Shown piece after piece: positions 33,541 through 41,813 of a DNA stretch of 64,000 nucleotides. Made by a program: the position numbers and the translations under genes. The notes under the pieces were generated by a model. The model was not told the origin of the DNA. It did no database searches and saw only the letters and a program-made list of their open reading frames with translations. The DNA is taken from the NCBI RefSeq assembly GCF_007273535.1, contig NZ_CM017506.1:1-64000 (forward strand), given 5' to 3'. This stretch comes from Niallia circulans. Lineage in GTDB: Bacteria; Bacillota; Bacilli; Bacillales; Cytobacillaceae. The stretch's first letter is position 1. Every line of letters begins with the position of its first letter.

Positions 33541-34395
33541 TTGTTTATTAGCCCAATGTTATTAGAGCGAATTACCGCAGTGGATTTACAAGCGGTTGAC
33601 TATAAAAATAATCAAGATTACTATACAGAACTTAAATTAGATGGAATTAGGCTCCTACTTACAAAGTTTAGTGGGAAGATCCGTTTATATACTAGGCATG
33701 GGAATGAATGCACTTCAACTTTTCAGGAGCTGACTAAACTACCTATTCCAGATGGTACTATTTTAGATGGAGAAGTTATTGTAACAAAGGACGGAGTTCC
33801 TTGTTTTGAGTCTATTATGGAACGCTTTATGTCTTCTAAAAACAAAAATCCCATTCAGTATGGTGTTTTTGATATACTCTATTGCAATAATGTTGATATC
33901 ATGAACCTTCCTTTATCAGAGAGGAAACAAATGCTAAAAAATATTTTAGCTAATGGAAATACAACCATATTTCCAGTTCCTTACTTAGAGGGAAGAGCGG
34001 AGGATTACTTCACTCAGGTAGTTGAGAATGATCTTGAGGGTATTGTTATTAAAAAGGCAGACAGCCGTTATAGTAAGAATAAGCGTTCTGATGCCTGGTT
34101 AAAAGTAATTAACTATAAATATGAACCAGTTTTTATAACCAAAATAAGAAAAGAAAAATTTGGAGCTGTTTTAACTTTTAAAGATGGAAGGTATGCAGGA
34201 GTTATGGAATTTGCATCTGGAGCGGAGCGATCTATACTTTATAAAAATATTGATAGGAGCAAAGATACTGATAATGATAAGTTTTACTCCTTAAAAAGCC
34301 CTATACCATGTATCGTTAAATATAGAAACCTAACTTCACAAGGATTATTAAGAATTCCTTCTTTCTATAGTTGGGGTGAGCACATTGCATCGTAG
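33541..34395 (+). CDS. ATP-dependent DNA ligase (YoqV/LigB-like, catalytic core only)
   Basis: This protein of about 284 residues is a nucleotidyltransferase-type ligase. The active-site motif I is TELKLDGIRLL near residue 37 with the adenylated Lys, motif III is ILDGEVIV and FESIMERFMS, motif IV is EGIVIKKADSRY and motif V is DAWLKVINYK. An OB-fold follows, giving a minimal ligase like the SP-beta phage YoqV type. The TTG start at 33541 has GAGGTG upstream. It probably seals nicks during plasmid replication or repair. It is monocistronic. Confidence 0.9.
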   Translation: MFISPMLLERITAVDLQAVDYKNNQDYYTELKLDGIRLLLTKFSGKIRLYTRHGNECTSTFQELTKLPIPDGTILDGEVIVTKDGVPCFESIMERFMSSKNKNPIQYGVFDILYCNNVDIMNLPLSERKQMLKNILANGNTTIFPVPYLEGRAEDYFTQVVENDLEGIVIKKADSRYSKNKRSDAWLKVINYKYEPVFITKIRKEKFGAVLTFKDGRYAGVMEFASGAERSILYKNIDRSKDTDNDKFYSLKSPIPCIVKYRNLTSQGLLRIPSFYSWGEHIAS

Positions 34396-34408
34396 CAATG
34401 TGCTTTTT
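34380..34408. terminator. bidirectional terminator between ligase and YhjD-like genes
   Basis: GCACATTGC and GCAATGTGC around six bases, followed by T on the plus strand, between convergent genes. Confidence 0.8.
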
Positions 34409-34769
34409 ATTTAGTTAAATCCTTAGTGAAATAGTATTTAAGTAGCTTTTCAGTGTTGTTTCTTAAATTAGCATTGAAATACCGATGCTGCTCATGGTAA
34501 CCCTTATAATAAAATTCGTACTCCGTAAAAACTCCATCATTGTTGCCAGGTACTGTTTTCATATTAAGCTTTCGCATTTTATCACGAACTACCTTTAGAT
34601 CTTTCTGTACCTTGAGCATGGTAAACTCAATTAAATTTAAATAAACTCTTTTAATTTTAAAGGGCGCCTTTTGGGTTACTTTGCGATCATATTCCAGAAC
34701 TGATAAAACAAGTGGCAAATAAATGGAATGCTCCAATATAACCCTGTGTTTTTCTATAATTTTTGTCAT
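34407..34769 (-). CDS. YhjD-like protein
   Basis: This 120-residue protein resembles Bacillus YhjD: LYLPLVLSVLEYDRK-type N-terminus (here SIYLPLVLSVLEYDRK), KAPFKIKRVYLNLIE, then NDGVFTEYEFYYKGYHEQHR and NANLRNNTEKLLKYYF. Its function is unknown. The ribosome site is good (GGGAGTGGAG). It occurs on Bacillus chromosomes and plasmids, which helps to place the host. Confidence 0.75.
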   Translation of the reverse strand: MTKIIEKHRVILEHSIYLPLVLSVLEYDRKVTQKAPFKIKRVYLNLIEFTMLKVQKDLKVVRDKMRKLNMKTVPGNNDGVFTEYEFYYKGYHEQHRYFNANLRNNTEKLLKYYFTKDLTK

Positions 34770-34929
34770 TACTCCACTCCCTGATAAAAAATAAGAAACT
34801 TATTGAGGCTTACTAAGAATAATATAACAGAACAAACGTTCTTTCTCAAGAAGTCGAAATATACACTATTTTATCGTGCGTTTTTAAATTACATTCCTTT
34901 CTTTGATTTCCACTTTTTAATCGTTAAGC

Positions 34930-34942
34930 TTAGGACACTGTC
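34930..34942. promoter_or_regulatory. related AGGACACTGTC site
   Basis: TTAGGACACTGTC repeats the left half and spacer of the dyad at 25605, upstream of the small gene at 35041. Confidence 0.45.
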
Positions 34943-35040
34943 TAAATGTACTAAATATATTTTGGGCAGAGGGAGGATTGTTTAAAATATTCAGAATTTG
35001 TCCATACTTATACAAATGAAGTGGAGAGAGGAGATTAAGT

Positions 35041-35154
35041 ATGAAAATGTCGAAAGAAGAGGCTCAGTTATTAGCTAAGAAAATGATAATGCGTAGCGAA
35101 AAAAAGTACGGAGGAATTACCCTAAAGAATAAAAAAGCATCCAGCAATAAATAA
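35041..35154 (+). CDS. 37-residue basic peptide
   Basis: The peptide (MKMSKEEAQLLAKKMIMRSE and 17 more residues, rich in Lys) has a strong ribosome site (AGAGGAG). It is not recognised. The AGGACAC site upstream suggests control by the RHH protein. Confidence 0.5.
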   Translation: MKMSKEEAQLLAKKMIMRSEKKYGGITLKNKKASSNK

Positions 35155-35232
35155 GAGGGTTTTATTTTATATATATTGCTAAGTATAATGATTTGAATAT
35201 ATTAATTTTAGAATCTATAATAAGATACATAA

Positions 35233-35330
35233 TTAAGTGTGTCGCCACTTCCTGAGCGACTGATAAAAAGGAAGTCGTTACCCCTGTATAACGGCAAACA
35301 AAAAGGGGTCGGTAATCCTGATTCGGCATA
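35233..35330. other. double-hairpin element
   Basis: Two consecutive hairpins have the same design: ACTTCC/GGAAGT then CGTTA, and ACCCCT/AGGGGT then CGGTAA. It lies between the small peptide gene and the terminator at 35351. An RNA or a DNA-binding site is possible. Confidence 0.4.
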
Positions 35331-35350
35331 TAAATTTAGGACCTTGTAGA

Positions 35351-35382
35351 AAAAGTGTTAGGGATTATTCCCTAACACTTTT
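35351..35382. terminator. bidirectional terminator
   Basis: AAAAGTGTTAGGG and CCCTAACACTTTT with T runs on both strands, next to the stop of the gene at 35401. Confidence 0.85.
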
Positions 35383-35400
35383 TTGTTTCATATACTGTTC

Positions 35401-35586
35401 TCAAGCTACAGGAGACTTCTCAAATAGCTCTATGTACTTTCCACCTTCTACTTCCCCATAAGCAATAGCAATCGTTTCTCGGGCTATTTTGGAGTCCTGA
35501 GTGAGATGATTTTCATTTTCCCATTCTCCGATGTTGTAGACAGGTTTTTCATCTGCTTCAATTTCATATAAATAATACTCTCTCAA
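35401..35586 (-). CDS. small acidic hypothetical protein
   Basis: The protein of about 61 residues starts at TTG 35586 behind AAGGAG (MREYYLYEIEADEKPVYNIG). It is acidic and not recognised. It is the last gene of the relaxase/ArdC minus-strand group. Confidence 0.5.
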   Translation of the reverse strand: MREYYLYEIEADEKPVYNIGEWENENHLTQDSKIARETIAIAYGEVEGGKYIELFEKSPVA

Positions 35587-35612
35587 TTTATACACTCCTT
35601 GTTTATATATTA

Positions 35613-37127
35613 TTAAAGGGATAACTCTAAATCTGGCTGATTTTTCTTCACGCTGCGGGGATGGATATCTCGATTATCAGGTATCCCATCACTATTTGTA
35701 TCAGGATTGGTCGGATCACTACCTGTTCTGATTTCTTGAAGATCCGTAAGACCATCCTTATCAAGGTCTCTAGTTGATAAATCCTTTTGTATTTTTTCGT
35801 TTTCACCTATATCATCTTTTGTTGATATCATCTTACTTAAGTTAGACATAGCTATTTCTTTATCTGGTGTAAGAGCAGTCAATGCTTTTATATTTGTAAA
35901 ACTTGGAACACCTACAAAATACATTGTTTTCTCTAATTGATCTGTAGGATCAACTAAATTTCTTTGAAATACATGAATCTTCCCTTTTCCATTACCAATC
36001 TTTTCAGCGCTTTGTAACGGTATATGCCCTTTCATTATTTCAAAAGCTATTTCTGCTTCTCCCCGACTTTCAAATGACACTCCAAGTTTTTTTAAACCTT
36101 CTATGCTGTTTAAAGAACTATCCTTGTATTCACCTTTAGCTATCGTATATGTATCTCCATATTTGATTAATGATAGCTGCTGTTCACCTTCTTCAACCGA
36201 AGTAGTATTACTATCTAAAACTGCTGGAACATTAAAGGAGATATTTCTTTCTATTATTACATCCTCGATTTTCTTTATAATACCTGCGCTTTCCTTTTGA
36301 ATGTCTACCTGATAAGCAAGTAGCAGTTCCTCATCCTTACCTGAAGCCCATCCTTTTATATAAGCAAAGCTATAATCACTTGTATCCATACCGAAGCTCT
36401 TCGTTACTAAATAAGCAACACTTTCCGCCTGTACTTCTTTAGAGTCCTTGTCGTAACCTTTATATTTTCCTGTTTCATTATGAAATATAGAGTGAGCATA
36501 TTCATGGATTAGTGTTTTATATTGATTTGTAATATCACGATGTTCATTGGCATTTATCACAATTTTATGTTCTAAGCGATTGTAATAACCATTACTAGTA
36601 TCTGAATATTTATCATCTAATTCTATAGGAAGCTCTTTTTGTAATTCATTTACAACATGCTTATACGTTTTTTCTGCAAACTCACTTTCTTTTACGTTTT
36701 CAGGTACTAATGGATTAAGTGGTAATGGTACTCCTTTTGTATCGTTCACATCAAAAACATTAACCATCTTAAATCCTTTAAGAACAGTTTTTTCTACTTC
36801 CTTGTTTGTTTTTTTATCTATCTCTTTTTCTTTAACTTTAATCGGAGCATAAATTTGAATTGCCTTAGATCCTTTTACAACTTGCCTTCCAAACTTGTTC
36901 CAAGTTTTCATACCAGCAACCAAATGAGCATCAGGCTTTTGCAAGTAAATTAACATTTGATTTCGCACAGATCTTTTTGGAAACTTACTAGCAAAGTTTA
37001 AATATTGCATATAATCTTCAGGACTTGCAGCTGCATTTTTAACACCGTTCATTAACTTATCGTAATTCGCTTGTATCTCGGCTTGTCTTTCTTCATAAGA
37101 TTTTCGTTTGAAATTACTTTTCGCCAA
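35613..37127 (-). CDS. ArdC-like ssDNA-binding and zincin-type protein with C-terminal Ca-binding-like repeat
   Basis: This 504-residue protein has an ArdC-type N-terminal domain (NYDKLMNGVKNAAASPEDYM, FPKRSVRNQMLIYLQKPDAH, VAGMKTWNKFGRQV). A metallopeptidase-like domain follows with TLIHEYAHSIFHN near residue 210, which contains the HExxH motif, and KEVQAESVAYLV with the third ligand. The C-terminus has DLDKDGLTDLQEI and NPDTNSDGIPD, a thrombospondin type 3/dockerin-like acidic repeat usually found outside cells. The start is TTG behind GGAGTG. ArdC-like proteins protect incoming plasmid DNA during transfer. It is beside the relaxase, as expected. Confidence 0.85.
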   Translation of the reverse strand: MAKSNFKRKSYEERQAEIQANYDKLMNGVKNAAASPEDYMQYLNFASKFPKRSVRNQMLIYLQKPDAHLVAGMKTWNKFGRQVVKGSKAIQIYAPIKVKEKEIDKKTNKEVEKTVLKGFKMVNVFDVNDTKGVPLPLNPLVPENVKESEFAEKTYKHVVNELQKELPIELDDKYSDTSNGYYNRLEHKIVINANEHRDITNQYKTLIHEYAHSIFHNETGKYKGYDKDSKEVQAESVAYLVTKSFGMDTSDYSFAYIKGWASGKDEELLLAYQVDIQKESAGIIKKIEDVIIERNISFNVPAVLDSNTTSVEEGEQQLSLIKYGDTYTIAKGEYKDSSLNSIEGLKKLGVSFESRGEAEIAFEIMKGHIPLQSAEKIGNGKGKIHVFQRNLVDPTDQLEKTMYFVGVPSFTNIKALTALTPDKEIAMSNLSKMISTKDDIGENEKIQKDLSTRDLDKDGLTDLQEIRTGSDPTNPDTNSDGIPDNRDIHPRSVKKNQPDLELSL

Positions 37128-37158
37128 CTAGTATCACTCCAATATTTATTCATTGAAC

Positions 37159-39222
37159 CTATAGTGATGGGCCAGATCTATGAATATTTTTCTTCTTGGT
37201 TTTCTTAGATTTCAAGTCATCTTCAAATTGTTGTTTAGATGCAAAGTTTCTCTTTTCTAAAATACCTTGGAACAATCCACTCGTAACACCTGAAGGAATA
37301 AATGAAATTGAATTATCCGTGTTATAATTGTCAATTTCTTCGTTCATGCTCATATCCACGTCTTTAATAAGCAGGCTATTACTAATCTCATCTTCAGCAA
37401 ATTTAGTCGGATCGATTTCTTTTAATTTTTTCGCTACATTTTTCGGTAATTCATTAATATTTCTTAAACACTCATCTTTAAAGAACATTAGGTAACGAGG
37501 ATTATTCACTTGGAAGTTAGGGAACATGTTATTAATATTTTCAGCACTTCCAGATTCACCACTAGTCAATAACTTGATTAGTATTGTTTGCTCCTCAGTT
37601 GTATAGCGCTGTAGATTATGAATAGATTCTAATGTTATAGGTTTTTCATAATACTCTGTACCGACAACTAAAATTTCTTTCTCTTCGAGTGATAATTTTT
37701 CAACATTGACAGAAGGATACCACTTAATGATTTCCAAGTTATAAAAATCATTTATTAAGTCACGAGCTGTAAATAATTCTTTAGTATTATTCATAATAAG
37801 TTTCCACTTTTCAATCTCTTGTGGATGCTTTAATGCTGCTTCTTTTAATGATTTACCAAATTGACTTGGTGAAATATTTAATTGCTTTTCCAAAGTATTT
37901 CTAGAATGAATTAATTCTTCTAACTTGTTATTAATGGTTATAACAAATGCATATCTATTGTGGATTAAACTGTTGATTTCTGATAGTAATTTATCTGAAG
38001 TTACTTCATATTCAATTTCATCCAATTCATCGTCAGACAGTAACATTTTATTTTCAATTGTTCTTTCTACAATTGCAATTTTTTCATCTAGATTAAAACT
38101 ATCGACATCCCATGTTGGGTAATATTGTTGTAAAAATCTTGTACTTTCAGAATTAAAGATTTCTTCAGCAGTGAAAATTAAATTTTCTTGTTTTTCAATC
38201 TTAGATAATTGGCTCAATTTCTTTTCATTATCTTTAGTAAATTGAATAGACTTTTTCCAACCTATGAGCTGTTCTTTTCTCTCGTTTATAGTTTTAAAGT
38301 TTACAAACATCTTTAATTCTTTTGCAATATCACTAAGATGCTTTTTTTCCATCGGAGAGAACTTTCTAACAAATTTATCTTGATAACTTAATTGTTCCTT
38401 TTTTGCTTTGAATTTCTGTAAATCTGAAATTGTTTTATTGTATTTTTTTACTTCTTTATTAAAGGAAACACGTTCAGATTTTTGTCCGTTTTTCTCCATT
38501 TTTCTTGCAACGTAACCTTCATGAATTGTTGGCATTTGCTCAATACCACGATCTTCATTTGAAAGGTGGGAAATAGTTTCTTTAACTCCATTTTCATTTA
38601 AATATTTATTCGCTTTATCAGCCCACATTTTTCTCCAAGAATTAAAAACATCTTTATTGTTCCAATCAGTAGTTTCAATTTTATTAAATGCTTTCTTTCC
38701 TTTTTTATCTAAAATGTGATTACCAGACTGATCAAACTTATATTCTCTTTTCGCTTTAATTCCCCAAGATCCATCTTCATTAAAAGGTCTAACTGTTAAC
38801 ATTACATGAAAGTGAGGATTATTTTTATCATCTCTATGTATCGCTATATCTGCAACCATTCCACGATCAACAAAAGCTGTTTGACAGAAATCTAAAGTCA
38901 ATTTCTCTTGTTGTTCATTTGAAAGCTCAACTGGAAGAGCAACATTAAATTCTCTCGCAAATTGAGCATTGTAATTTTTCTCAATTTTATTAACTTCATT
39001 CCATAATCTTTCACGATTAGAAGTCCATTCAGGAGCATTTTTTGGTGAAAGAATATGAGTGACAGGCGCAACATCACGTTTATAGAAGAATTCCTGATTA
39101 TCTATTTCATCAGTTAACCTTTCTCCCGAACGATATGCAGCAGCTGCTAAAGGACTTTTAGGTTTTCCAGTGTGTTTAGATATTCTGCTCATAATCTGTC
39201 CACTAAAATGATAAATAGCCAT
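37159..39222 (-). CDS. MobQ-family relaxase (MobA/MobL type)
   Basis: This 687-residue protein initiates plasmid transfer. The N-terminus MAIYHFSGQIMSRISKHTGK with SPLAAAAYRSGERL is typical of MobA/MobL relaxases, and the metal-binding histidine motif is IHRDDKNNPHFHVMLTVRPF near residue 130. The C-terminal two thirds are helical and rich in Lys and Glu. No coupling ATPase (VirD4) or VirB4 is in the window, so the plasmid is mobilisable or carries its transfer genes elsewhere. The start has AAAGGAG. The oriT lies directly upstream. Confidence 0.92.
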   Translation of the reverse strand: MAIYHFSGQIMSRISKHTGKPKSPLAAAAYRSGERLTDEIDNQEFFYKRDVAPVTHILSPKNAPEWTSNRERLWNEVNKIEKNYNAQFAREFNVALPVELSNEQQEKLTLDFCQTAFVDRGMVADIAIHRDDKNNPHFHVMLTVRPFNEDGSWGIKAKREYKFDQSGNHILDKKGKKAFNKIETTDWNNKDVFNSWRKMWADKANKYLNENGVKETISHLSNEDRGIEQMPTIHEGYVARKMEKNGQKSERVSFNKEVKKYNKTISDLQKFKAKKEQLSYQDKFVRKFSPMEKKHLSDIAKELKMFVNFKTINERKEQLIGWKKSIQFTKDNEKKLSQLSKIEKQENLIFTAEEIFNSESTRFLQQYYPTWDVDSFNLDEKIAIVERTIENKMLLSDDELDEIEYEVTSDKLLSEINSLIHNRYAFVITINNKLEELIHSRNTLEKQLNISPSQFGKSLKEAALKHPQEIEKWKLIMNNTKELFTARDLINDFYNLEIIKWYPSVNVEKLSLEEKEILVVGTEYYEKPITLESIHNLQRYTTEEQTILIKLLTSGESGSAENINNMFPNFQVNNPRYLMFFKDECLRNINELPKNVAKKLKEIDPTKFAEDEISNSLLIKDVDMSMNEEIDNYNTDNSISFIPSGVTSGLFQGILEKRNFASKQQFEDDLKSKKTKKKNIHRSGPSL

Positions 39223-39239
39223 TGAGGAATCTCCTTTCT

Positions 39240-39365
39240 ATAAAACATGAGCGAAGCGAATTTTAACAAACACGCCTGACGGAAATCTTGAGAGAACCTA
39301 GTTCTCACAGATTTTAGCACACACTCGGTAGAGTGTATAAGTGCGCCATTTGTCACTTCGTTATG
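39240..39365 (+). other. origin of transfer (oriT)
   Basis: The inverted repeat ACACTC-GGTA-GAGTGT (39321-39336) is followed by ATAAGTGCGCC (39337-39347), the nick-region core known from MobQ/IncQ-like and pIP501/pSK41-type plasmids. A second dyad GAGAAC-CTA-GTTCTC lies at 39292. The region sits between the relaxase start and the divergent accessory genes, the normal place of a MobQ oriT. Confidence 0.85.
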
Positions 39366-39484
39366 GATATATTCTACCACTATGTAGTCACACTCTCAAT
39401 AAATACCTTAAATATTTTCGATAGTATTTGAAGCATAAAAGGAAATTTGATAAGATTATAGAAAATACTTTAAGGGGATTTAAA

Positions 39485-39733
39485 ATGTCGCAAAATACAC
39501 AATCAAAAATACTTTCAATTGACGAACAGATTAAGAAGCTACAAGACAAAAAGAAAAGAGAAATCACCAAACTAGAGAGAAGTACTGGAAAAAAGTTTCT
39601 TGAGAAATTCAATCTAGAAAACAAATCACTTGATGAGATATATTCCTTTATGGATACTCTTGAATTACTAACAAAAGATTCATTACCAAGTGAATCTGCG
39701 AGTGATGTAAATAATGGACAACCAGCTCAATAA
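39485..39733 (+). CDS. mobilisation accessory protein, coiled coil
   Basis: The protein of about 82 residues starts at the ATG at 39485 behind AAGGGG (MSQNTQSKILSIDEQIKKLQ). It has a Lys-rich coiled coil followed by KKFLEKFNLENKSLDEIYSF, and is probably a relaxosome accessory protein, divergent from the relaxase across oriT. Its last codons overlap the next gene. Confidence 0.65.
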   Translation: MSQNTQSKILSIDEQIKKLQDKKKREITKLERSTGKKFLEKFNLENKSLDEIYSFMDTLELLTKDSLPSESASDVNNGQPAQ

Positions 39734-39965
39734 AATAGATGCTCAAATTAAAAAGTTAGAAAGAGAAAAGAAAATATTTGAACATTCTTTAAGTAAAGAA
39801 AACAGAAAGAAACGTACCAGAAGATTAATTCAGATTGGGGCACTCTCAGAAAAATACTTTGATCTATTCGAGAATGATCTTCACTATATTGAAGAAATTT
39901 TTTCTCAGTTTTCTTTATATGTAAAATCGAACAAGTTAGAAAAACACAAAAAAGAGAAGAAATGA
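39714..39965 (+). CDS. MobC-like relaxosome accessory protein
   Basis: This 83-residue protein has the coiled coil DAQIKKLEREKKIFEHSL and the segment RKKRTRRLIQIGALSEKYF, a pattern found in small MobC-like proteins encoded beside MobQ relaxases. It overlaps the previous gene by 20 bases, suggesting translational coupling. A terminator hairpin includes its last codons. Confidence 0.7.
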   Translation: MDNQLNKIDAQIKKLEREKKIFEHSLSKENRKKRTRRLIQIGALSEKYFDLFENDLHYIEEIFSQFSLYVKSNKLEKHKKEKK

Positions 39966-39985
39966 TATTATTCATTTCTTCTCTT
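39952..39985 (+). terminator. terminator after the mobilisation accessory genes
   Basis: AAGAGAAGAAATGA pairs with the downstream TCATTTCTTCTCTT. Confidence 0.75.
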
Positions 39986-40127
39986 ATAATTTCTTATACT
40001 TTCACTTTAAAATTCTTCAGCAGTTGGTTTTACAAATTAAGGTCGAAGATATTTATTTTTTATTTCATATGGATTACTCTACTTATAACAAAAAACAAAT
40101 AAAGTAGTATTTTTAACATCATTTTAT

Positions 40128-40421
40128 TTAATTATCTTTATACCTTACTTTCACAATTCCAATTATAATAACAAGAATTAAAATAATTAATAATAATGTA
40201 TTTAAATTTGAAATATATGTACTAACCGTATTATAAATGTTAATTACTTTCTCTTTGAGTATTAATAATATCCCTGTTGAAACTAACATTATTAACGCTC
40301 CTTTAAATCTAAGTATATCAACTGGGAATACTTCTCTGGATCGCCAACACATAATAAAGGTGAAAATTAAAACAAATATAGAAAAAACAAAAAAAGCCAT
40401 CAACATAGTAATAATAAACAT
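40128..40421 (-). CDS. small membrane protein
   Basis: This 97-residue protein has three hydrophobic segments, an N-terminal one, one near residue 40 and one at the C-terminus. It is not recognised. It has a good ribosome site (TAGGAG) and lies next to the Fic toxin gene, but in a separate reading unit. Confidence 0.5.
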   Translation of the reverse strand: MFIITMLMAFFVFSIFVLIFTFIMCWRSREVFPVDILRFKGALIMLVSTGILLILKEKVINIYNTVSTYISNLNTLLLIILILVIIIGIVKVRYKDN

Positions 40422-40485
40422 AATAACTCCTACTTGATTATTAATTGAATAAAACTATAAATTAGTTCTTTTATTCCATTGAATT

Positions 40486-41136
40486 TTATAATTCTAATTC
40501 ATTCTTTTTGGATAAAGAATTAAATTCCTTTATCAAATCCAAATTAGGTTCATCATTAACAATGACTTGTTTAAAAATATCAACAAATTGATTATCACGA
40601 AAGACAGACTTTATTGAGGCTTGCAGCATCTCATTCCCATCCATACGTGACCAATCTATTTCAAATCCATTTTTCAATCCTAAAGTTCTTAAAAATTCAC
40701 GTTGTGTTCTACCATTTCCTTCACGAAATGGATGCAGTATATTTATTTCAGTTAAATAATGAGAAGCTCTTTCACTAAACTTTTCTTTATCTAAACCTTT
40801 TAGAAACTTTTCATTTTTTAAATCCTTAAATAAACTTCTTGCATTCTCATCAAGGTGCAATGGATGGGCGAAAGGTGTAGTTCCCTTTTCAATTTGTTCT
40901 TGGCGAAGTTCTCCAGCAAAAGGATATATATCTTGAAAAATAAATTTATGTATTTTTTGTAGATGTTTCAAACCAAATGCACCATACATTGGTTTGTTTT
41001 GCAGCTGCAACATTCTTCTACCAGTATATAGTGCATCTAATTGATTTAATTTTTCTGGATCTCTCTCATTAAATTTATTTATTAATACATTTGTACCTTC
41101 GTATTCATGAATTGATTGACTTTTATAATTAGCCAT
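40486..41136 (-). CDS. Fic domain toxin (class I, VbhT/FicT-like)
   Basis: This 216-residue Fic protein transfers AMP to target proteins. The active-site motif HPFREGNGRTQRE is near residue 137 and the flap region PFAGELRQEQIEKG near residue 75, matching the Fic core. No internal inhibitory helix is seen, so inhibition must come from the small partner encoded upstream. The ATG at 41136 overlaps the antitoxin gene by eight bases. Such toxins often act on DNA gyrase and topoisomerase IV in related pairs (VbhT, FicT). Confidence 0.9.
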   Translation of the reverse strand: MANYKSQSIHEYEGTNVLINKFNERDPEKLNQLDALYTGRRMLQLQNKPMYGAFGLKHLQKIHKFIFQDIYPFAGELRQEQIEKGTTPFAHPLHLDENARSLFKDLKNEKFLKGLDKEKFSERASHYLTEINILHPFREGNGRTQREFLRTLGLKNGFEIDWSRMDGNEMLQASIKSVFRDNQFVDIFKQVIVNDEPNLDLIKEFNSLSKKNELEL

Positions 41137-41293
41137 TAGCTAATTCCCTTGCTCGTTTGTTAAATTCTTCTTCAGAAATTCTTCCTTCCACACTATCGAT
41201 AATTAGTTGTTCTTGTTCTTTGGATAACTTTAACCCTTCCATGCCTAATGATGCTTTTACTGATTCAATGCCGTTCACATTATTATTTTTCAT
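41129..41293 (-). CDS. VbhA-like antitoxin of the Fic toxin
   Basis: This 54-residue protein carries the class I antitoxin motif (S/T)xxxE(G/N) as SLGMEG at residues 15-20, followed by LKLSKEQEQLI, then SVEGRISEEEFNKRARELAN as in VbhA. It has a strong ribosome site (AAAGGAG). Its 3' end overlaps the Fic start by eight bases, the usual antitoxin-toxin layout. Confidence 0.85.
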   Translation of the reverse strand: MKNNNVNGIESVKASLGMEGLKLSKEQEQLIIDSVEGRISEEEFNKRARELANG

Positions 41294-41332
41294 TAAAGAT
41301 GTACTCCTTTAAAGTTAGTTTAGATAATATTT

Positions 41333-41758
41333 TCAAAATGAAGTTAAGTCTATTTCAGGTTTTTCATTTTTATTTTCTGTTGATTCTTCTTTATTAGCAA
41401 CACCATTATTTTTAGATTCAGTAACAAAATTATTAGTTTTCAATTCTTCTTCAATATGATTAGCTTTTGTTTCATTTAGTGATTTAATTACCTGCTCTGA
41501 CTTTTCTGTTACCTCAGATATCTTCTGATTATTGAAGTAAAGTATTTCTGTATGTAACTTTTTTGCGATTTCATGATCAGTTACATCTTCATAACCAAAA
41601 CGATCTATACAATGTTCAATTAATGATAAAAAACTATTTTGTGGGTTACTTTGTGCCTGGAGCCATTTACTAAATTTTAATTTCTTCTCATCATTTCTAG
41701 ATTTTATATTTATTAGAAAAGTTTCTTTTAATTTTATTTCTTCATTATTGTTAGACAT
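41333..41758 (-). CDS. ParR-like centromere-binding adaptor
   Basis: This protein of about 141 residues has a basic N-terminal part, then KLKFSKWLQAQSNPQNSFLS and LIEHCIDRFGYEDVTDHEIA, resembling the RHH domain of ParR proteins. The C-terminal half is acidic and disordered and ends EKPEIDLTSF, a likely filament-binding tail. It follows the ParM gene with a gap of about 55 bases. The ATG at 41758 has AGGAG upstream. Confidence 0.75.
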   Translation of the reverse strand: MSNNNEEIKLKETFLINIKSRNDEKKLKFSKWLQAQSNPQNSFLSLIEHCIDRFGYEDVTDHEIAKKLHTEILYFNNQKISEVTEKSEQVIKSLNETKANHIEEELKTNNFVTESKNNGVANKEESTENKNEKPEIDLTSF

Positions 41759-41813
41759 AAAAACCACACTCCTAAAAACTAATAAGAAGGGGCCAGGATG
41801 ACCCCTTTTAGTT

